Assembly: GCA_007922305.1 (NCBI GenBank) | Contig: ML677334.1 | Span: 23,667,074 to 23,731,073, forward strand | Origin: Dermatemys mawii | Lineage: Eukaryota; Chordata; Testudines; Dermatemydidae | Length of the DNA stretch: 64,000 bases | Direction of reading: 5' to 3' | Part shown: piece by piece, positions 34,231-45,757 of the stretch | Layout: each line of letters begins with the position of its first letter | How positions within the stretch are numbered: position 1 is the first letter of the stretch | Made by a program: the position numbers and the translations under genes | The notes under the pieces: model-generated | What the model saw: the letters and a program-made list of their open reading frames with translations, nothing else | What the model was told of the DNA's origin: nothing | Databases searched by the model: none

Positions 34231-36789
34231 AGCATCTCCATTCCTCTCTGCAATACACAGCGAACAGCAATATTATGCAACAATGTAGGACTGGGAATAA
34301 AGAAGAAAACTATCCTTAGTAGAAAGTGCAGGAAAATTTACTTAAGCATTGGAATTTGGTCAGATCAATTTGGTTAACCCCCACCCTAGGCTTGCACAAA
34401 GTATCATGAGATTTTTAATAATCTCAGTTGTTTTGTGATCGTACTGACCAACACTATTGAAGCAGTAGCTGTTAATCTTAAGAAACGGTAGTGTCTTGTC
34501 ATGGGGGAATGAAGAAAATGAGCTTTTAATATACAAGACCCTAAACCCTACCATTTGTTTCTTTCTTTTTAACTAGCATGGCTCAAAGGAATGGTGGAGT
34601 AGGACTGGCTTTACCCTATCATCTCTGATGTTACAATTGAAGACTTTTTTTGCTTTGTTTCTTCCTTTCCTGTTTTGTAGCTCACACGCTACAGTAACTA
34701 AAGTGTTTGTTTAAAGATGTTCAGGAAAAAGACTCTCTGAAAACATTCGGGGCAAGATTCTGGCCTCTGAGACTTCTCTCTTCAGCTGTAAGACTCAGAA
34801 TTTTGGCATAGCAAAGAACTGGGCCTTTATCTTTTTTCCCTGTTAATTTTCCAAACAGCTATGGTTTGATCTATGGATTGAACAAGAAATGGCAAACTCT
34901 GTGAATTCCTGCAGGAACTGGTGACCAGAGCATGACTATGCCCTCTTGATCCGCAGCAGCAGAATCAATCCCTTGTATTTCACTGATCTGGATGTATATT
35001 AGAGGAGCCCCAGGGCTATCCCCAGTATCCGGAGAGAGTAAAGGTGTCTTAAAGCCATTGTTGCCCCATATCTAATTTTGTGCCTAGTGTAGCTCACCTG
35101 ACCTTCAGCATCTAAGCCTGCATGTGTAACTGTCCACATAATGAGAGTAAATTTGCTCTTTCAAGCAGCTCACATTTATTTTCAATCATTAGCCCACATA
35201 AATTAGTATGTACAGCATATATTATTTCCCTGGAGATCAAAAAGGTTTCATGCTATTAATAACAACAACAATAAAAAGTATTGTCTATTGGTCTCAACAT
35301 CATCCAATCTCTTTTTACATAATATCTTTTCAAGCTCTGTTATGTTTCATCAGCCTTTCATTAAACAGAATTGCTAAATTAATGTCCCAGGCACAGGTAA
35401 TAATATAACAGTAAACAATTGGCCCTGCGTTTTCACCGGACAATGACCCTGTGCAAAATAACATGAAACAAAAAGCTCTGAAGAATTACAATGCACTCTC
35501 TCTGCTGTCCACAGTGGGACAAAGGATGTTAGCTGCCGTGGCTTTTGCCACCTGAAGCAAAACTGCTAGGCATCTGAAGTTTTTTATCTGAGCTGTCAGT
35601 CAGGTTTGATGCGACTGACATGTCTTTCACCACACCTTTCTTTGGAAGTTTAATTTTTGCATTTTGTGGAAACAAACAAAGTCCCATTATCACTTTTTTT
35701 CTTGAATTTAAAGGGTTGTTTGTTAGACCACTTATCGGTTACAGTGCAGAATACCTAATAGGAGTACAGCCAGTATGTGAGCTTTGCATCCCTAGTCCCA
35801 CTGCTTTTTGGTACAGAGCAGGAGCTGCTTTGTACTGAGTAACAGCTCTGTAGTCATACCTTGAGTCCCTAGAAGAGTTAGGCTGTCTTTCTATCACAGC
35901 ACCGGCTGCAGCACATCTAAACTTTAAAGTGGATTGGGCTACAAGGGGTTATAGAGCTGGCCAAAATAATGAGAAATCACATAAGTGGTCTGGGATAGGT
36001 CAGGCCCCTTAAAAGGGCACTCTCGATGCATTTAGAGGAATTGTCCGTGCCCTGCAGTTCTGTTATTAATGAAATTTCTGAGCTGCTGTAGAGTTTAAAA
36101 AACTTCGTAGCTGTACTGAGATCAATAGCGCTACACAGATTTACACCAGCTGGTGATCTGACCCCTCCATGGAAAAGAAACTCCGTAACAGCAGAGTCTG
36201 TCATGAACTGACCAAATGTGACCCAATTTAGGTTTAACACAGAGAAGGTGTGAGAAGCCTGATAAATTGAATAAGGAGTAGAAATTCCTGGGTTTACCTT
36301 TACTGCCTAAGAATCACTGAATTTCTCGCTGCTACCATTTAACTAAAGACAGGGAGACTAATATGGAGGAATGCTGATGCAGAGTAGTCATATACTAGCA
36401 AGATACAGAGTTATATTAACAGCTTGCCTGTGTAGACTTGGCCTCAATATCCAAAACTGGGGGAAGTTTCATAAACAGAAGTCAAATTCTAATTTTGCTT
36501 ACAATTCAACTGATATTTGAAGTCATAACATTGAGTTTTTCTAACCAACAATAACAACAGTCAATAATCAGGTCTCTTATCAGACATGTTGGGTTAACAA
36601 CTTGTTTTTTCAGCTATGATATTCTCATTTAGTTGTTTCTTATTCACAGAGCTGTCAAGAGGGAGTGTCTTTTGATATACTCAGGTAATTGTACATGAAC
36701 AAAACTTGTTAGGTTGGGATAATAGCTGGTTAGTAGTAAGGATTTCAGCATGTACTTGAAAGAGGGAGAAAAAATGTTCTTCTTGCAAG
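34231..36789. other. Intergenic stretch, mostly unique
   Basis: No host exon was recognised. Positions 35120-35430 are AT-rich and free of obvious repeats (see findings). A small repeat-like patch is at 36100-36170. Confidence 0.4.
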
Positions 36790-37362
36790 AAACAATGGGT
36801 GAAAACTACAGTAAAGCAGATATTTATATTAAATCTCAGGAAAAACTTCTTACCTGTGAGAAAAGTAGGAGAATGGAACAAACTGCCTAGGGAAGTTGTG
36901 GAATATCCTTCACTGAAGGTTTTCAAAAAGAGGCTGGATAGCCACCAGTCTTTGATTGTTTAGACCAGGGGTCGGCAACCTTCCAGAAGTGGTGTGCCAA
37001 GTCTTCATTTATTCACTGTAATTTAAGGGTTCACGTGCCAGTAATACATTCTAACGTTTTTAGAAGGTCTCTTTCTATAAGTCTATAATATAGAACTAAA
37101 CTATTGTTGTATAAAGTAAATAGTTTTTTAAAATGTATAAGAAGCTTCATTTAAAATTAAATTAAAATGCAGAGCCCTCCGGACTAGTGGCCAGGACGCA
37201 AGCAATGTGAGTGCCACTGAAAATCAGCTTGCGTGCTGCCTTTGGCACGCGTGCCATAGGTTGCCTACTCCTAGTTTAGACACAATAAATCCTGTATCTT
37301 GGCAGGGAGTTAAACTAGATGACCCTTGTGGTCCCTTCTAACGGATGCTATGGTTCTGTGAC
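36790..37362 (+). mobile_element. CR1 LINE 3' tail (sense), interrupted
   Basis: Left part to 36965: aggaaaaacttcttacctgt, ggaacaaactgcctagggaa, ggttttcaaaaagaggctgg. The right part resumes at 37282: cttggcagggagttaaacta, gatgacccttgtggtccctt. The hAT MITE at 36966-37273 sits between them with its TSD. Confidence 0.88.
36966..37273 (+). mobile_element. hAT MITE family B, sense copy, with TSD
   Basis: 308-base element starting caggggtcggcaacct and ending aggttgcctactccta. It is flanked by the perfect 8-bp duplication gtttagac (36958-36965 and 37274-37281). Same family as 28305-28614. Confidence 0.92.
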
Positions 37363-39149
37363 AGGCACCCAACTGAGACAGAGACAAATTCAGCTTGCCG
37401 TACTCACATAATTAATCAGTAATGAAAAGGACCCTGACCAGTAGTTCAGGCCCCAAACTTTGCTTGTTTGGGGTTTTTTGGAGGGCATGAGAGGGAAAAG
37501 TTTTACAAAAGCTGATAGGATAGTTGTGCCTATCCCTTGTGTAATGCAGAGAGAAGCCTTCCATGTCTCTACACAGAGTCCAGGCACAAAATCACAGATT
37601 ACTCCTAGCTAGTGTCCTCTTGGTACAAACCACCCCAAAAAGGATGGGGATGGGTGGAGAGGAATGGGGGTGGGGGGAGCACGGGCACAGCCCCACTCTA
37701 CACTGGCCAGCCGAGTTGATTTGATGTATAGGGGAGAGAAATGTTATACCCACAATGAATAAGAAATTCCACATGCTGAAATTAGTAGATTTTATTCTCT
37801 CCTATGTGGAGGGGAGAATGACACCCTCAGAGTTTACTTCAAGTGGGGATTACTGACATCTTACTTCGGCAAACTCTTTGAAGCCAAAGAGTGTTAAGTA
37901 CTACAGGACTGGGGCTTAAAGTAGCAACAGAGTGAGGTCTAAGCAATGATTTCCTATTTCTAATTAGGACATTGACATTTTCCATTGGTAAATGGAATTT
38001 TAAGATAAACTTTCAATGACTTGATATTGTCTCAGTCTGTCTAACTGTACCTGTTCTACCAAATGAAATATTCAAAACAAATTTTGGCTTTTGTAGGGTA
38101 AAAATACTTATATTTTATAATCATATGGAGAATTAACCATTTTACAAGTCAAACCTTCTTACTTTGCTCATTCCTGTTGATTTCAATGGGGCTATTTGCA
38201 CAGAGTAGGACAAGCAAAATCTAGCCCTTTTGCTGTACATGTCCATGAAAAAATGACTCATACAGCCTTTGGGATGTATCACAAACATGTTGCATGTCCA
38301 TTAAAAATAATGGAATGTCTCACTAAGCTGTAAGCCAGTGTGAGCTGAAAGGTGGGGCAGGGCAAAGTTTATTTTAAAACTAAACATAAAAACAATTTCT
38401 GAGAGATGTTAACCCAGTTAGCAGATTTTAAATGTTTATAAAAATGCATGGGCCACATCCTCAGCAAGTGTAACTGGCAACGCTCCAGAGACATCAACAG
38501 AATTATGCTGATTTATATCAGTTAAGGTTGTAATCCATGTTCCTAATGCTGTGCTAAGAAAGCAGTTGATAGTGCTTACTAGATATGACATTGGGCTAAA
38601 CTGCTCATGTTTATATGTGAGAAACTCCCCTGAAGTCAATGGGAGCTGTGGGTGTTAGACCTCTTGGAGAGGAACGGGGGTGCCCAACTTTATGAACCTA
38701 GGCAGAACTATGCAAATAAATCAGTAATTTGCATTTAAATAAACCCTTTTATGAGATTTCAGACTGGAGGTCTCCTCATCCCTTTAATGGGTGTCCTTAA
38801 CTTGTCAATACTTTTGTTAGTTTTTAAGGTGCCACAGGACTCTATCTTGATTTACTAAAACACAATGCAAACCCTTGCTAAATGGAGTATTTCTTCTGGG
38901 GGCTTGCATGGTGGGCATGTTATGGCTCCATTAATGCAGATTATTTTGTCTTTGTGTCTGCAGTGGAGTGGTTGTGCCATTTACAACAGGCTGTACCTAT
39001 TAGGCACTGGTGGCAGCTTTAGGCGCAGCATAGCTACTACCTTAGCAGAAGCTCCAGGAAAATTACCCTCAGAGAGGAACAATACTTGTGCAGTTTGGCC
39101 TTCCCTCTCTGGCTGTCTGTTTCGGCCCCGGCTGGCTTAGAAGGGGGTG
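37363..39149. other. DSP-proximal upstream region
   Basis: Contains a repeat scrap at 38803-38849 (ttgttagtttttaaggtgcc, same family as 45065-45163) and hairpin-repeat scraps near 38160-38235, 38453-38530 and 38590-38650. No exon was recognised. Confidence 0.45.
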
Positions 39150-40222
39150 TGACCATACCTCAGCCTTAGTTCCCCGGATTGCCCCAGGGCTCAGGCCCTC
39201 CAAGCAGGCCACTTTGCAGCGACGGTCGTGCCTAACCCGTGAGTGCGCGGGGTGAAGACACGCCGCGCACGGTGGGTGTGAGCGCGTAGGCAATATACAG
39301 CCGAGCACCCCGCCGCTGACCGGGGCGGGGGGGCGAGCCCTGTGGAGCGGACAAGGGCTAAAAATCACCCGAATAAATGCAAATAACTTGCCGCGGCCCC
39401 CAGCTGTTAATCGAAACAGCCCCACACTTGCAAAAGGAGGCGCCTCGCTGGGCCTGGGGTGTGTGGGTGCGATGAGCGGGGCATTCTCAGCGCGGCTGAA
39501 CACAGGGCGCTTCGCTTTCCTAGGAGCCTCCCCCGGCGCCGGGACGCTCCCGGGCGCTGCCTCCGATCCTCTCCCTGCCTCCCGGGGCTTGGGCGGAGCG
39601 GGGGTCGCGGTAGAGGAAGAACCCGGCAGAGTTTGTGTGTGTGTTGGCCAGGGGCCCCGCGCACCGAGAGCAAGCGCCTGGGCTGGGCTCAGGTAGGGGG
39701 GCGGGAGTCCGACGCCGTGTAAACCCCAGCCAGGCACGGGAGGGAGGGAGTGGGAACTGCGGCGGCTCCACGCCCAGGCTTGTTATTGTTTAAAAAAGCA
39801 CCCAAAAGGTGTGGCCGCGCCTGTCCTGCGCCAGCGGGGAGGGACTGGACCTCGCCTCTTCCACCACCAGCAACAGCAGCCCGGCTTCCCTGCCACTGCT
39901 CCTAGCTCGGCCCCGCGGAGACAGACACTTGTGTCCCCACCGCGCTCTTTCCCGCTCCGCTTCGTTTTGTCCCCGGTGCTATTTCTCCTGCTCCCCTCGC
40001 TACCTCTGCTTGGCAGGCCCCTCTTCTCCCCCTCTCCCGCGCTGAGGACAGCCGATCCACCCCCCTTGCACACCTGTGCCTTTGCACCCCCTTCCCTTTT
40101 GCACGTCTGCCCCTCGCCTACCTTGCCCGGGCAGACACTCCCGCTAGGGACGCTGGCATTTCCCCCTTTTCCTCCCCACCTGTCGCTCCCCCCTTCTCGT
40201 CCCGCCGCTCGCCTGGCCCTGA

Positions 40223-40237
40223 ATGACTCTGCCCTGA
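40223..40237 (+). promoter_or_regulatory. Candidate 4-codon upstream ORF before the DSP start
   Basis: ATG ACT CTG CCC TGA ends 25 bases before the DSP ATG and encodes Met-Thr-Leu-Pro. It is the only ATG in the roughly 460 bases before the DSP start. If transcription begins upstream of it, the 5' UTR carries a minimal uORF that could modulate initiation at DSP. That role is inference; transcript start data are missing. Confidence 0.4.
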
Positions 40238-40262
40238 TCGCTTTGTCCGCCCCGACGCCGAG

Positions 40263-40462
40263 ATGAGCATGAACGGCGAGTCCCACCCGCGGCTCAACAC
40301 CTTGGCCCGGATGGCCCGAGCCGAATCCGGCCCGGATATGCGCTACGAGATGAACTCCCATATGGTGGGGGGCGGCGGCAGCAGCGGCCATACTACTACT
40401 ACCCACAAAATGTACACCATCCAGAAAAACTACGTGCAGGACCTCAGCTCCGACGGATACGG
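40263..40462 (+). CDS. DSP: Desmoplakin, coding exon 1 (residues 1-67, last codon split)
   Basis: Start of desmoplakin, the plakin-family protein that links desmosomal plakoglobin and plakophilins to intermediate filaments at cell-cell junctions. The predicted N terminus begins MSMNGESHPRLNTLARM and continues RAESGPD, closely matching the human protein. The ATG sits in gccgagATGa, with a purine at -3. The exon ends TAC GG followed by donor GTAGGT at 40463, so codon 67 (Gly) is completed by the first base of exon 2. Human numbering implies 170 coding bases in this exon; here there are 200. The extra ten residues lie in a Gly/Ser then His/Thr-rich stretch at about residues 33-50 (GGGGSSGHTTTTHK). 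The SSDGY segment at the exon end is kept. Assignment to DSP is near certain because the downstream exons follow in frame. Confidence 0.97.
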
Positions 40463-42062
40463 GTAGGTGCAGCCGAGGGGCGGGTGTGTGACCCTCATGG
40501 GATCGCGGGCAAAAAAAGGAAACATTGCTATGCTAAGCAGGGGGTCAGCCATGCATTCTGGGGTGGGAGCGCGGCTCCGTCCGAGAAGAGACCAGATTCT
40601 ACAAATGAGCGGAGAACCTGCAAAAATACCCCCTCCTGTCTCCCTTTAGGGCTCTTGATGCACCCAGGGGGAGAGGACGAGTTATTCCACCCATACTCCT
40701 TTCTAACGCAAGTGAGCCTTGAAGTTCGTAACTTACTGCGACGTTTGCAGGCTGTTTTTCTGCAGGCGATTCATTTCGCCTCAGTGATTCCATGTTTCTT
40801 TGTTTGGTACATTTGGGAAGGGAGAATAAACACTCCCTGCAGGAAAAGGGAGTTATTGATAAGTTCTTATTCCATGTTCCGAACAAGATTTGTGTCCTGG
40901 AAGTTTACCTGTTAAAATATGAAACCTTTACCTTGCCACTGCTCTTTGATCTCCCTTCCTGTGAAACACAACATTTATGGTGCTCATCCTCTCTGGCTCT
41001 GCAGGCTTTCTTTTTACTCCCTCTTGGAGTGGAGAGCTGGGCCAATTCAGAAGTTGTTAGATAAAGCTCTCTGCAACTCATCCACGCCCATGGTATGTTG
41101 TTGTCTGTGAGCGAAGCAAAGCTAACCTTAACACAAAGAGAAGGTTCAGCAGCCTCTAGTCGTCTCAAAATGGAATGAAAATAAAGGGAACCATTGAAAG
41201 ACTGTGCAAACTCTATAATGGGGGAATGGTTTTCTTGGGGGTTGTTGCAATTCAGTACCCTAGGTAGGGATCAAGTTGCCTTATTGTCTTTGTTGCCGTT
41301 TGGATGCATTGCTTAAAAAGCCCTAAGTTTACCAAATGCTATTTATTCTGTTTCTGAAACAAAGCCCGGCTTGAAGTTATGGGGTTCTAACTCTGAGTTC
41401 GTATCCAGAGCAGGGACGAGGCAGGGTTGACAGCTTGTGTAAAGTTTCCACTTTCAACGGTACGAAGATTCCTGTAATGGCGTCGGTGTTGCTTATGAAA
41501 GGGAGACATCGGTCACTGTTGCTCTTGGCATTCTGTCAGGTGCTTTAAATAGTTAGGAAAAGCAAATATAAGTGGATTGTCTAGGTGGACAAAAAGAGAA
41601 CTAGTTTGGAGTTCACCTTTACTTTTCAAAACCTGGGTTCACTTTTTTTTGTGTGTGCAGCTTGTAATACAGTCCACTTTTGAACACTGTTTGTATCAGG
41701 ATCTTTTATCTCCTTTCACCCACCTCTCAAATTCTTTGAAGAAAATCCTTTAAGAATAAATCACTCTTAGTTGGCTCTAAGGTTGGTTGAGGCATGCCAG
41801 TAACAGAACATTTTCATAAACATTTCAGGTCTATTGTAACTGCTGTGAACCAGGTTTGAGTCAACTGAGAGATTAGTACTATTTACAACGTATTTTATCA
41901 GAGCTTGCTACCTTTTTTCTAAGTAAGCTAACTTTTGAGTCCTTTAAGAGCAAACAATAATTTTAATTATTACTTGGATCACTTTTCTACTTTATATGGG
42001 GGCTCTCTCTGCAAGACTTAGGTACTAGTTAGAGCCACTACAACATGGCATAGTTAAAACAG

Positions 42063-42205
42063 GAAAATCTCCCTCGTGTAGATGCAGTTATACCAGTATA
42101 AAAGTGCATATACCTGTATAGTCTGTTCCGGTTTGTTGAAGAGAAATAAACTATGTTGATACAAAGCACCTTATACTGATATAGCTGCATGCATGTTAGG
42201 GCTTT
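42063..42205. mobile_element. Palindromic MITE in DSP intron 1
   Basis: Arms gtgtagatgcagttatacca / (complement) acatgcatgcagctatatca, with further inverted matches (ataaaagtgca / gcaccttata) around a ttccggtttg centre. I recognise this as a common sauropsid MITE. The TSD is not clear. Confidence 0.65.
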
Positions 42206-43779
42206 TACTGTCATAACTATGAAAGTGAAACATTACAGACCTTCCTGACAACATCATGATAGTAAAACTTTTTACATGTCGACCAGATTATACATTGTGA
42301 AACTGCTTTTTATTAATTCTTGAATTTGTTTCTAACCTCTGCCAGCCATTACAATCAAACGCCATGACCCTATGATGGATTCCATCAGATTAGACCCCCT
42401 GTCCTCCCAAGAAGGATTTCTTTACATAGTTCAGATTGTGAGACTCAGTCCTAGTTGTCAAATTCTTATTTACTGAAGACTTTGAGGAACTAGGGGGTAG
42501 AACTTGGCCCTACCAAATATTAGTATATAGGTGTATATAGAAAAGAGCTTTTCAGTTAATTCTTTTGGTTAGTGATTCATATGGCTGAAAAGTAGCGTAT
42601 TTTACTTCAATCATACATTGATATTGCCTGCATGAAAGATAAACCACTGAAATCAAATCCTGCTCTCAATTACACTTTGGTAAATCTGGAATACCTCTAT
42701 TAAAGTTATTGATTTAATCATGTCCTTGACTTCAGCTGAGTTGCTTTGGCTATGCAGTGGTGTAACCCTGACTTTGAGTAGAATTTGACCCTGTGATTTT
42801 TGTTGATGGCACACTGTCTCATTTCTTCCCAGGAATATGCTAAAGGAACTAGACATGTATAAACAAACTGTATTGACTCAAGTAGCCCTATAAAAGATAT
42901 TTGGAAGTAAGGCTGCCCAAGCCACCACCTGCTACTCTGCTTAGGTACATATGATCCTTTATTAGTGGGCCATATAACAGAAAACATTATGTGTTGTCTA
43001 TTTATTGTGAATTATGAGCCCAATCTTCTGGTTCTTAGTATAGTTTAATTATGATGTAAGGGCACCGTTTCAGAAATAAAGATAATTGTTATTACAAAAC
43101 AATATATTACACATATTGTAATAATATAAATTATAATACCTATTCATGTATGAACTCTAAATTGCTGTACAGTATAACTAATAATACGATGTTTTACCAG
43201 TGGTGTGCAGCATCACTCAGTTGTGGAATCCTTTGATGGAGATCTCCTATACTTTGACTCTGAGATACACCAGATGTATTACAATCTTAAAGCTTTATTC
43301 TGTCATCAAGAGCTCACCCACAAATTCAGTTAATAACATTTAATATAAATTATACGTGTAAATTAATGGAAGAACGCACTCCTCCTTTAGTCCATCCTTT
43401 ATGGGTTTTACCCCAGTGTAACTACATTGGCTTCATTTGAGTTATTCCTAAATTTCTCCTGATTTGAACCAGAATAAGTGAGCGGAGATATGAGGTCCGT
43501 TTAGTTTATTTTTAACACTTTTTTTAATAGTGGTGGCATAATATATTTCAAATTCAACTTGACTGAGAGTGATATTGTTAATGGCTAGCATCAACTTCCT
43601 TTAATTTGTTCTTGACAGCATATCGTTTGTTTTCATCTTTTTATTGACGAGGCCTAATCATGCCAGGAGTTCAGACTAACAATCCTCTTGACTCCATTGG
43701 GAGATCTTCCCATGGAACCCTAGTCCTATAGTTTTGGTACCATTTTTATGAGATTTTGTGTCAAAACATAATGTGAATG

Positions 43780-43907
43780 CAGGGGTGCTGGAACAGTTTG
43801 TATGATGGGGGTGCTGAGAGCCATTGAACCAAACTGTAAATCCTGTATAAAATGGAAACCACTTAAAGCCAGGGGATGCGGTAGCACCCCTTGTTCTAGC
43901 ACCTATG
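43780..43907. mobile_element. Short hAT-type MITE (family A, copy 2)
   Basis: 128-base element caggggtgctggaac ... ctagcacctatg, with the perfect 8-bp duplication tgtgaatg (43772-43779 and 43908-43915). Same family as 321-443. Confidence 0.88.
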
Positions 43908-45064
43908 TGTGAATGGGAAATTAATGCTCTAAACAAAGAGATGAAATACATTTTGTTCAAAATGTCTGAAACATTTTTCATCAAAACATTGAACATCTTT
44001 ACCCCACTCTGAGGAATAATTATTTGCAAAGGTTGATATTTCTAAAATCAGTTAGGTGTTTAGCTGGGATGTGTCCAAAAGATATAAGGGCATTTTTATT
44101 GCTGTATAACTAGAAAATAATTAGTGCCTGATTTTGGAGCTGTGCTGTTTGCAGAGCTCCCGTTGACAGTGAGAGTTCTGCCTTTAGCAAGCCTGCAGGA
44201 TTAGGGCCATAATCTATTCAGTCAATCTTATAAATGGCATTCCAGCTGGCAGTTTGTATGCCAAATTTCAGTGGAGATGTTAAACCTCCAAATCCGGGAT
44301 TTTTTTAAACTGCAAAAGCTACTGTATGTTAATCTTAAAATCAGTAGGGTTGCATCTGGGACCCAGTCCTGCTGCTCTGAGGCCTACACCCCACCTCCTC
44401 TTATTCACATTGAGTAATGTCTTACTCACAGAGCCTTACTAGACACTCCCTACCCTTAGGGCTGAGTATGCTGTCTCTGCGATATTCCCAGCTTCTGCTG
44501 GCCTGGGAACTCAAGATGAGCATGAGTCCTGAATGTAGATACTGTTTAACAATGAATCTCACCAGTTGCTAGTTCATCAGGCAATTGCTATCTAGGGATA
44601 AAATCCAATATACTATGAAGGGAAAAAAGGACAGTGTCAGATTCTGCAATTTCACTTGTCATTTCTAAGATCAGAAAAAAGTTCACTCTATAGCTAATTA
44701 TCAAGCACATAATATTTGGCTGCAAATCCAAATTCACTTAAATACATGAGCTGTTTTGAAAGCACTGTAGCTCACACGCCCAGCAAATTGGAAGGGAGTG
44801 AGAAATCCACATACCAGCCCTGAAGTAACTTGTAGGATCTGGCAGAGTAACAAACAGTAAACTCAGAAGAAAAATCTGGAGTTTCCTTTCTTCCTGTCTG
44901 TCTGTAGCATTGCTGTGATTTACAGGGCATTGGCCTGTGTGAATCCTCTTCACTGATAAGATTGCTACCCTTTCACTGTCTCAAGTTGTGAGTGAGGAGG
45001 GCCCCTACTGTGACCAATAAAAAGATCAAAAGATAGAAAGCAAAGAACACAATCAATTAGCCTA

Positions 45065-45163
45065 CAAAAGCTTATGCAGTAATAAATTTGTTAGTCTCTG
45101 TGGTTCCACAGGTACTCCTGTTCTTTTTACGGATACAGACTAACATAGCTGCTACTCTGAAAC
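45065..45163 (+). repeat. Unnamed sauropsid interspersed repeat
   Basis: Contains ataaatttgttagtctctgt, ccacaggtactcctgttctt and acatagctgctactctgaaa, a phrase series I know as a very common repeat in turtle and crocodilian DNA. The family name is not certain. Confidence 0.7.
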
Positions 45164-45680
45164 CTATCAGTTTGCCGCATGCACATCAAACTGACAAAGC
45201 TAATTACTGTCTGTAGGTCAGCAAACGAAGAAAACCCACAGTAAGAAATGGGGTGGGCAATTGAGAGTTGTTTGGGAAATAAGGAAGAAAAACAGGGTGC
45301 CACTTTTATAACTCATTCTTTACAGGTGAGTGGGCCAGACCACTTCCTTACAAGCTATCTTCCTAGGAAAAAAAACACACCCTCTTTCAAGTGATGTATG
45401 TAGTGTAGTTGTAGCCCTGTCAGTCTCACATTCATGTGAAGCTTCTGCTAGAAGAAGTCTATTTCCTGGTTTAGTTTAATCTGTACACAAAACTAGAGCC
45501 TTTGGGCCCAATTCCATACTCCTTGAGATTTAAGAATGGGAAAGACAAAGTTATGTGGGTAAATGTTAGTGAAGCCTATTCTACTCAGCAGATAGTGTGT
45601 TTAAGAAGATGTTGTTCCTAAGGCTTAATCCTGTATGTTTTAACCGTCAGTGGGAATTTTGCATGTGTAAGGTCTGCAAC

Positions 45681-45757
45681 ATGGGTGAAATCCTGGTTCC
45701 ACTGAAGTCAGAGGGAATTTTTCCTTTGACTTCATTGGAACCAGGATTTCACCCATG
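45681..45757. repeat. Palindromic MITE (gggtgaaatcctgg family, copy 1)
   Basis: Arms gggtgaaatcctggttccac and (complement) gggtgaaatcctggttccaa extend for about 35 bases at roughly 31 of 35 identity, around a short centre. It probably belongs to the Chompy-like Harbinger MITEs known from crocodilians and turtles. Confidence 0.75.

Larger units (their letters stand above)
39150..40480 (+). promoter_or_regulatory. DSP: CpG island promoter and 5' UTR region of DSP
   Basis: Base composition changes sharply here from the AT-rich surroundings to GC-rich DNA with many CpG dinucleotides. GC-box-like sequence lies near 39320-39335 (ggggcgggg). The island covers the DSP start codon, as expected for a broadly used epithelial promoter. 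There is no clear TATA box; the AT-rich patch at 39781-39800 (gtttaaaaaag) is the only weak candidate. The transcription start cannot be fixed from sequence alone. From about 39800 to 40262 the + strand has only one ATG (40223), so most of this stretch is compatible with 5' UTR. Confidence 0.75.

Noticed and set aside
1..39000. Exons of RIOK1 or other genes that flank DSP in human
   Set aside because: I looked for kinase-like or other conserved coding segments upstream of DSP and found none; the flanking gene must lie beyond the window.
39069..39737. 222-codon open frame on the minus strand across the DSP CpG island
   Set aside because: GC-rich DNA depletes stop codons. The protein is low-complexity (Pro/Ala/Arg-rich) with no domain, and overlapping open frames occur on both strands here. 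A divergent non-coding transcript is possible but not shown.
39811..40266. 151-codon plus-strand frame in the 5' UTR region
   Set aside because: No ATG start, Pro/Leu/Ser-rich composition, and it overlaps the DSP ATG in another frame. It is a by-product of base composition.
39783..40406. 207-codon minus-strand frame overlapping DSP exon 1
   Set aside because: It is the antisense of the GC-rich 5' UTR and exon 1. Composition is Gly/Arg/Ser-rich and no motif is seen.
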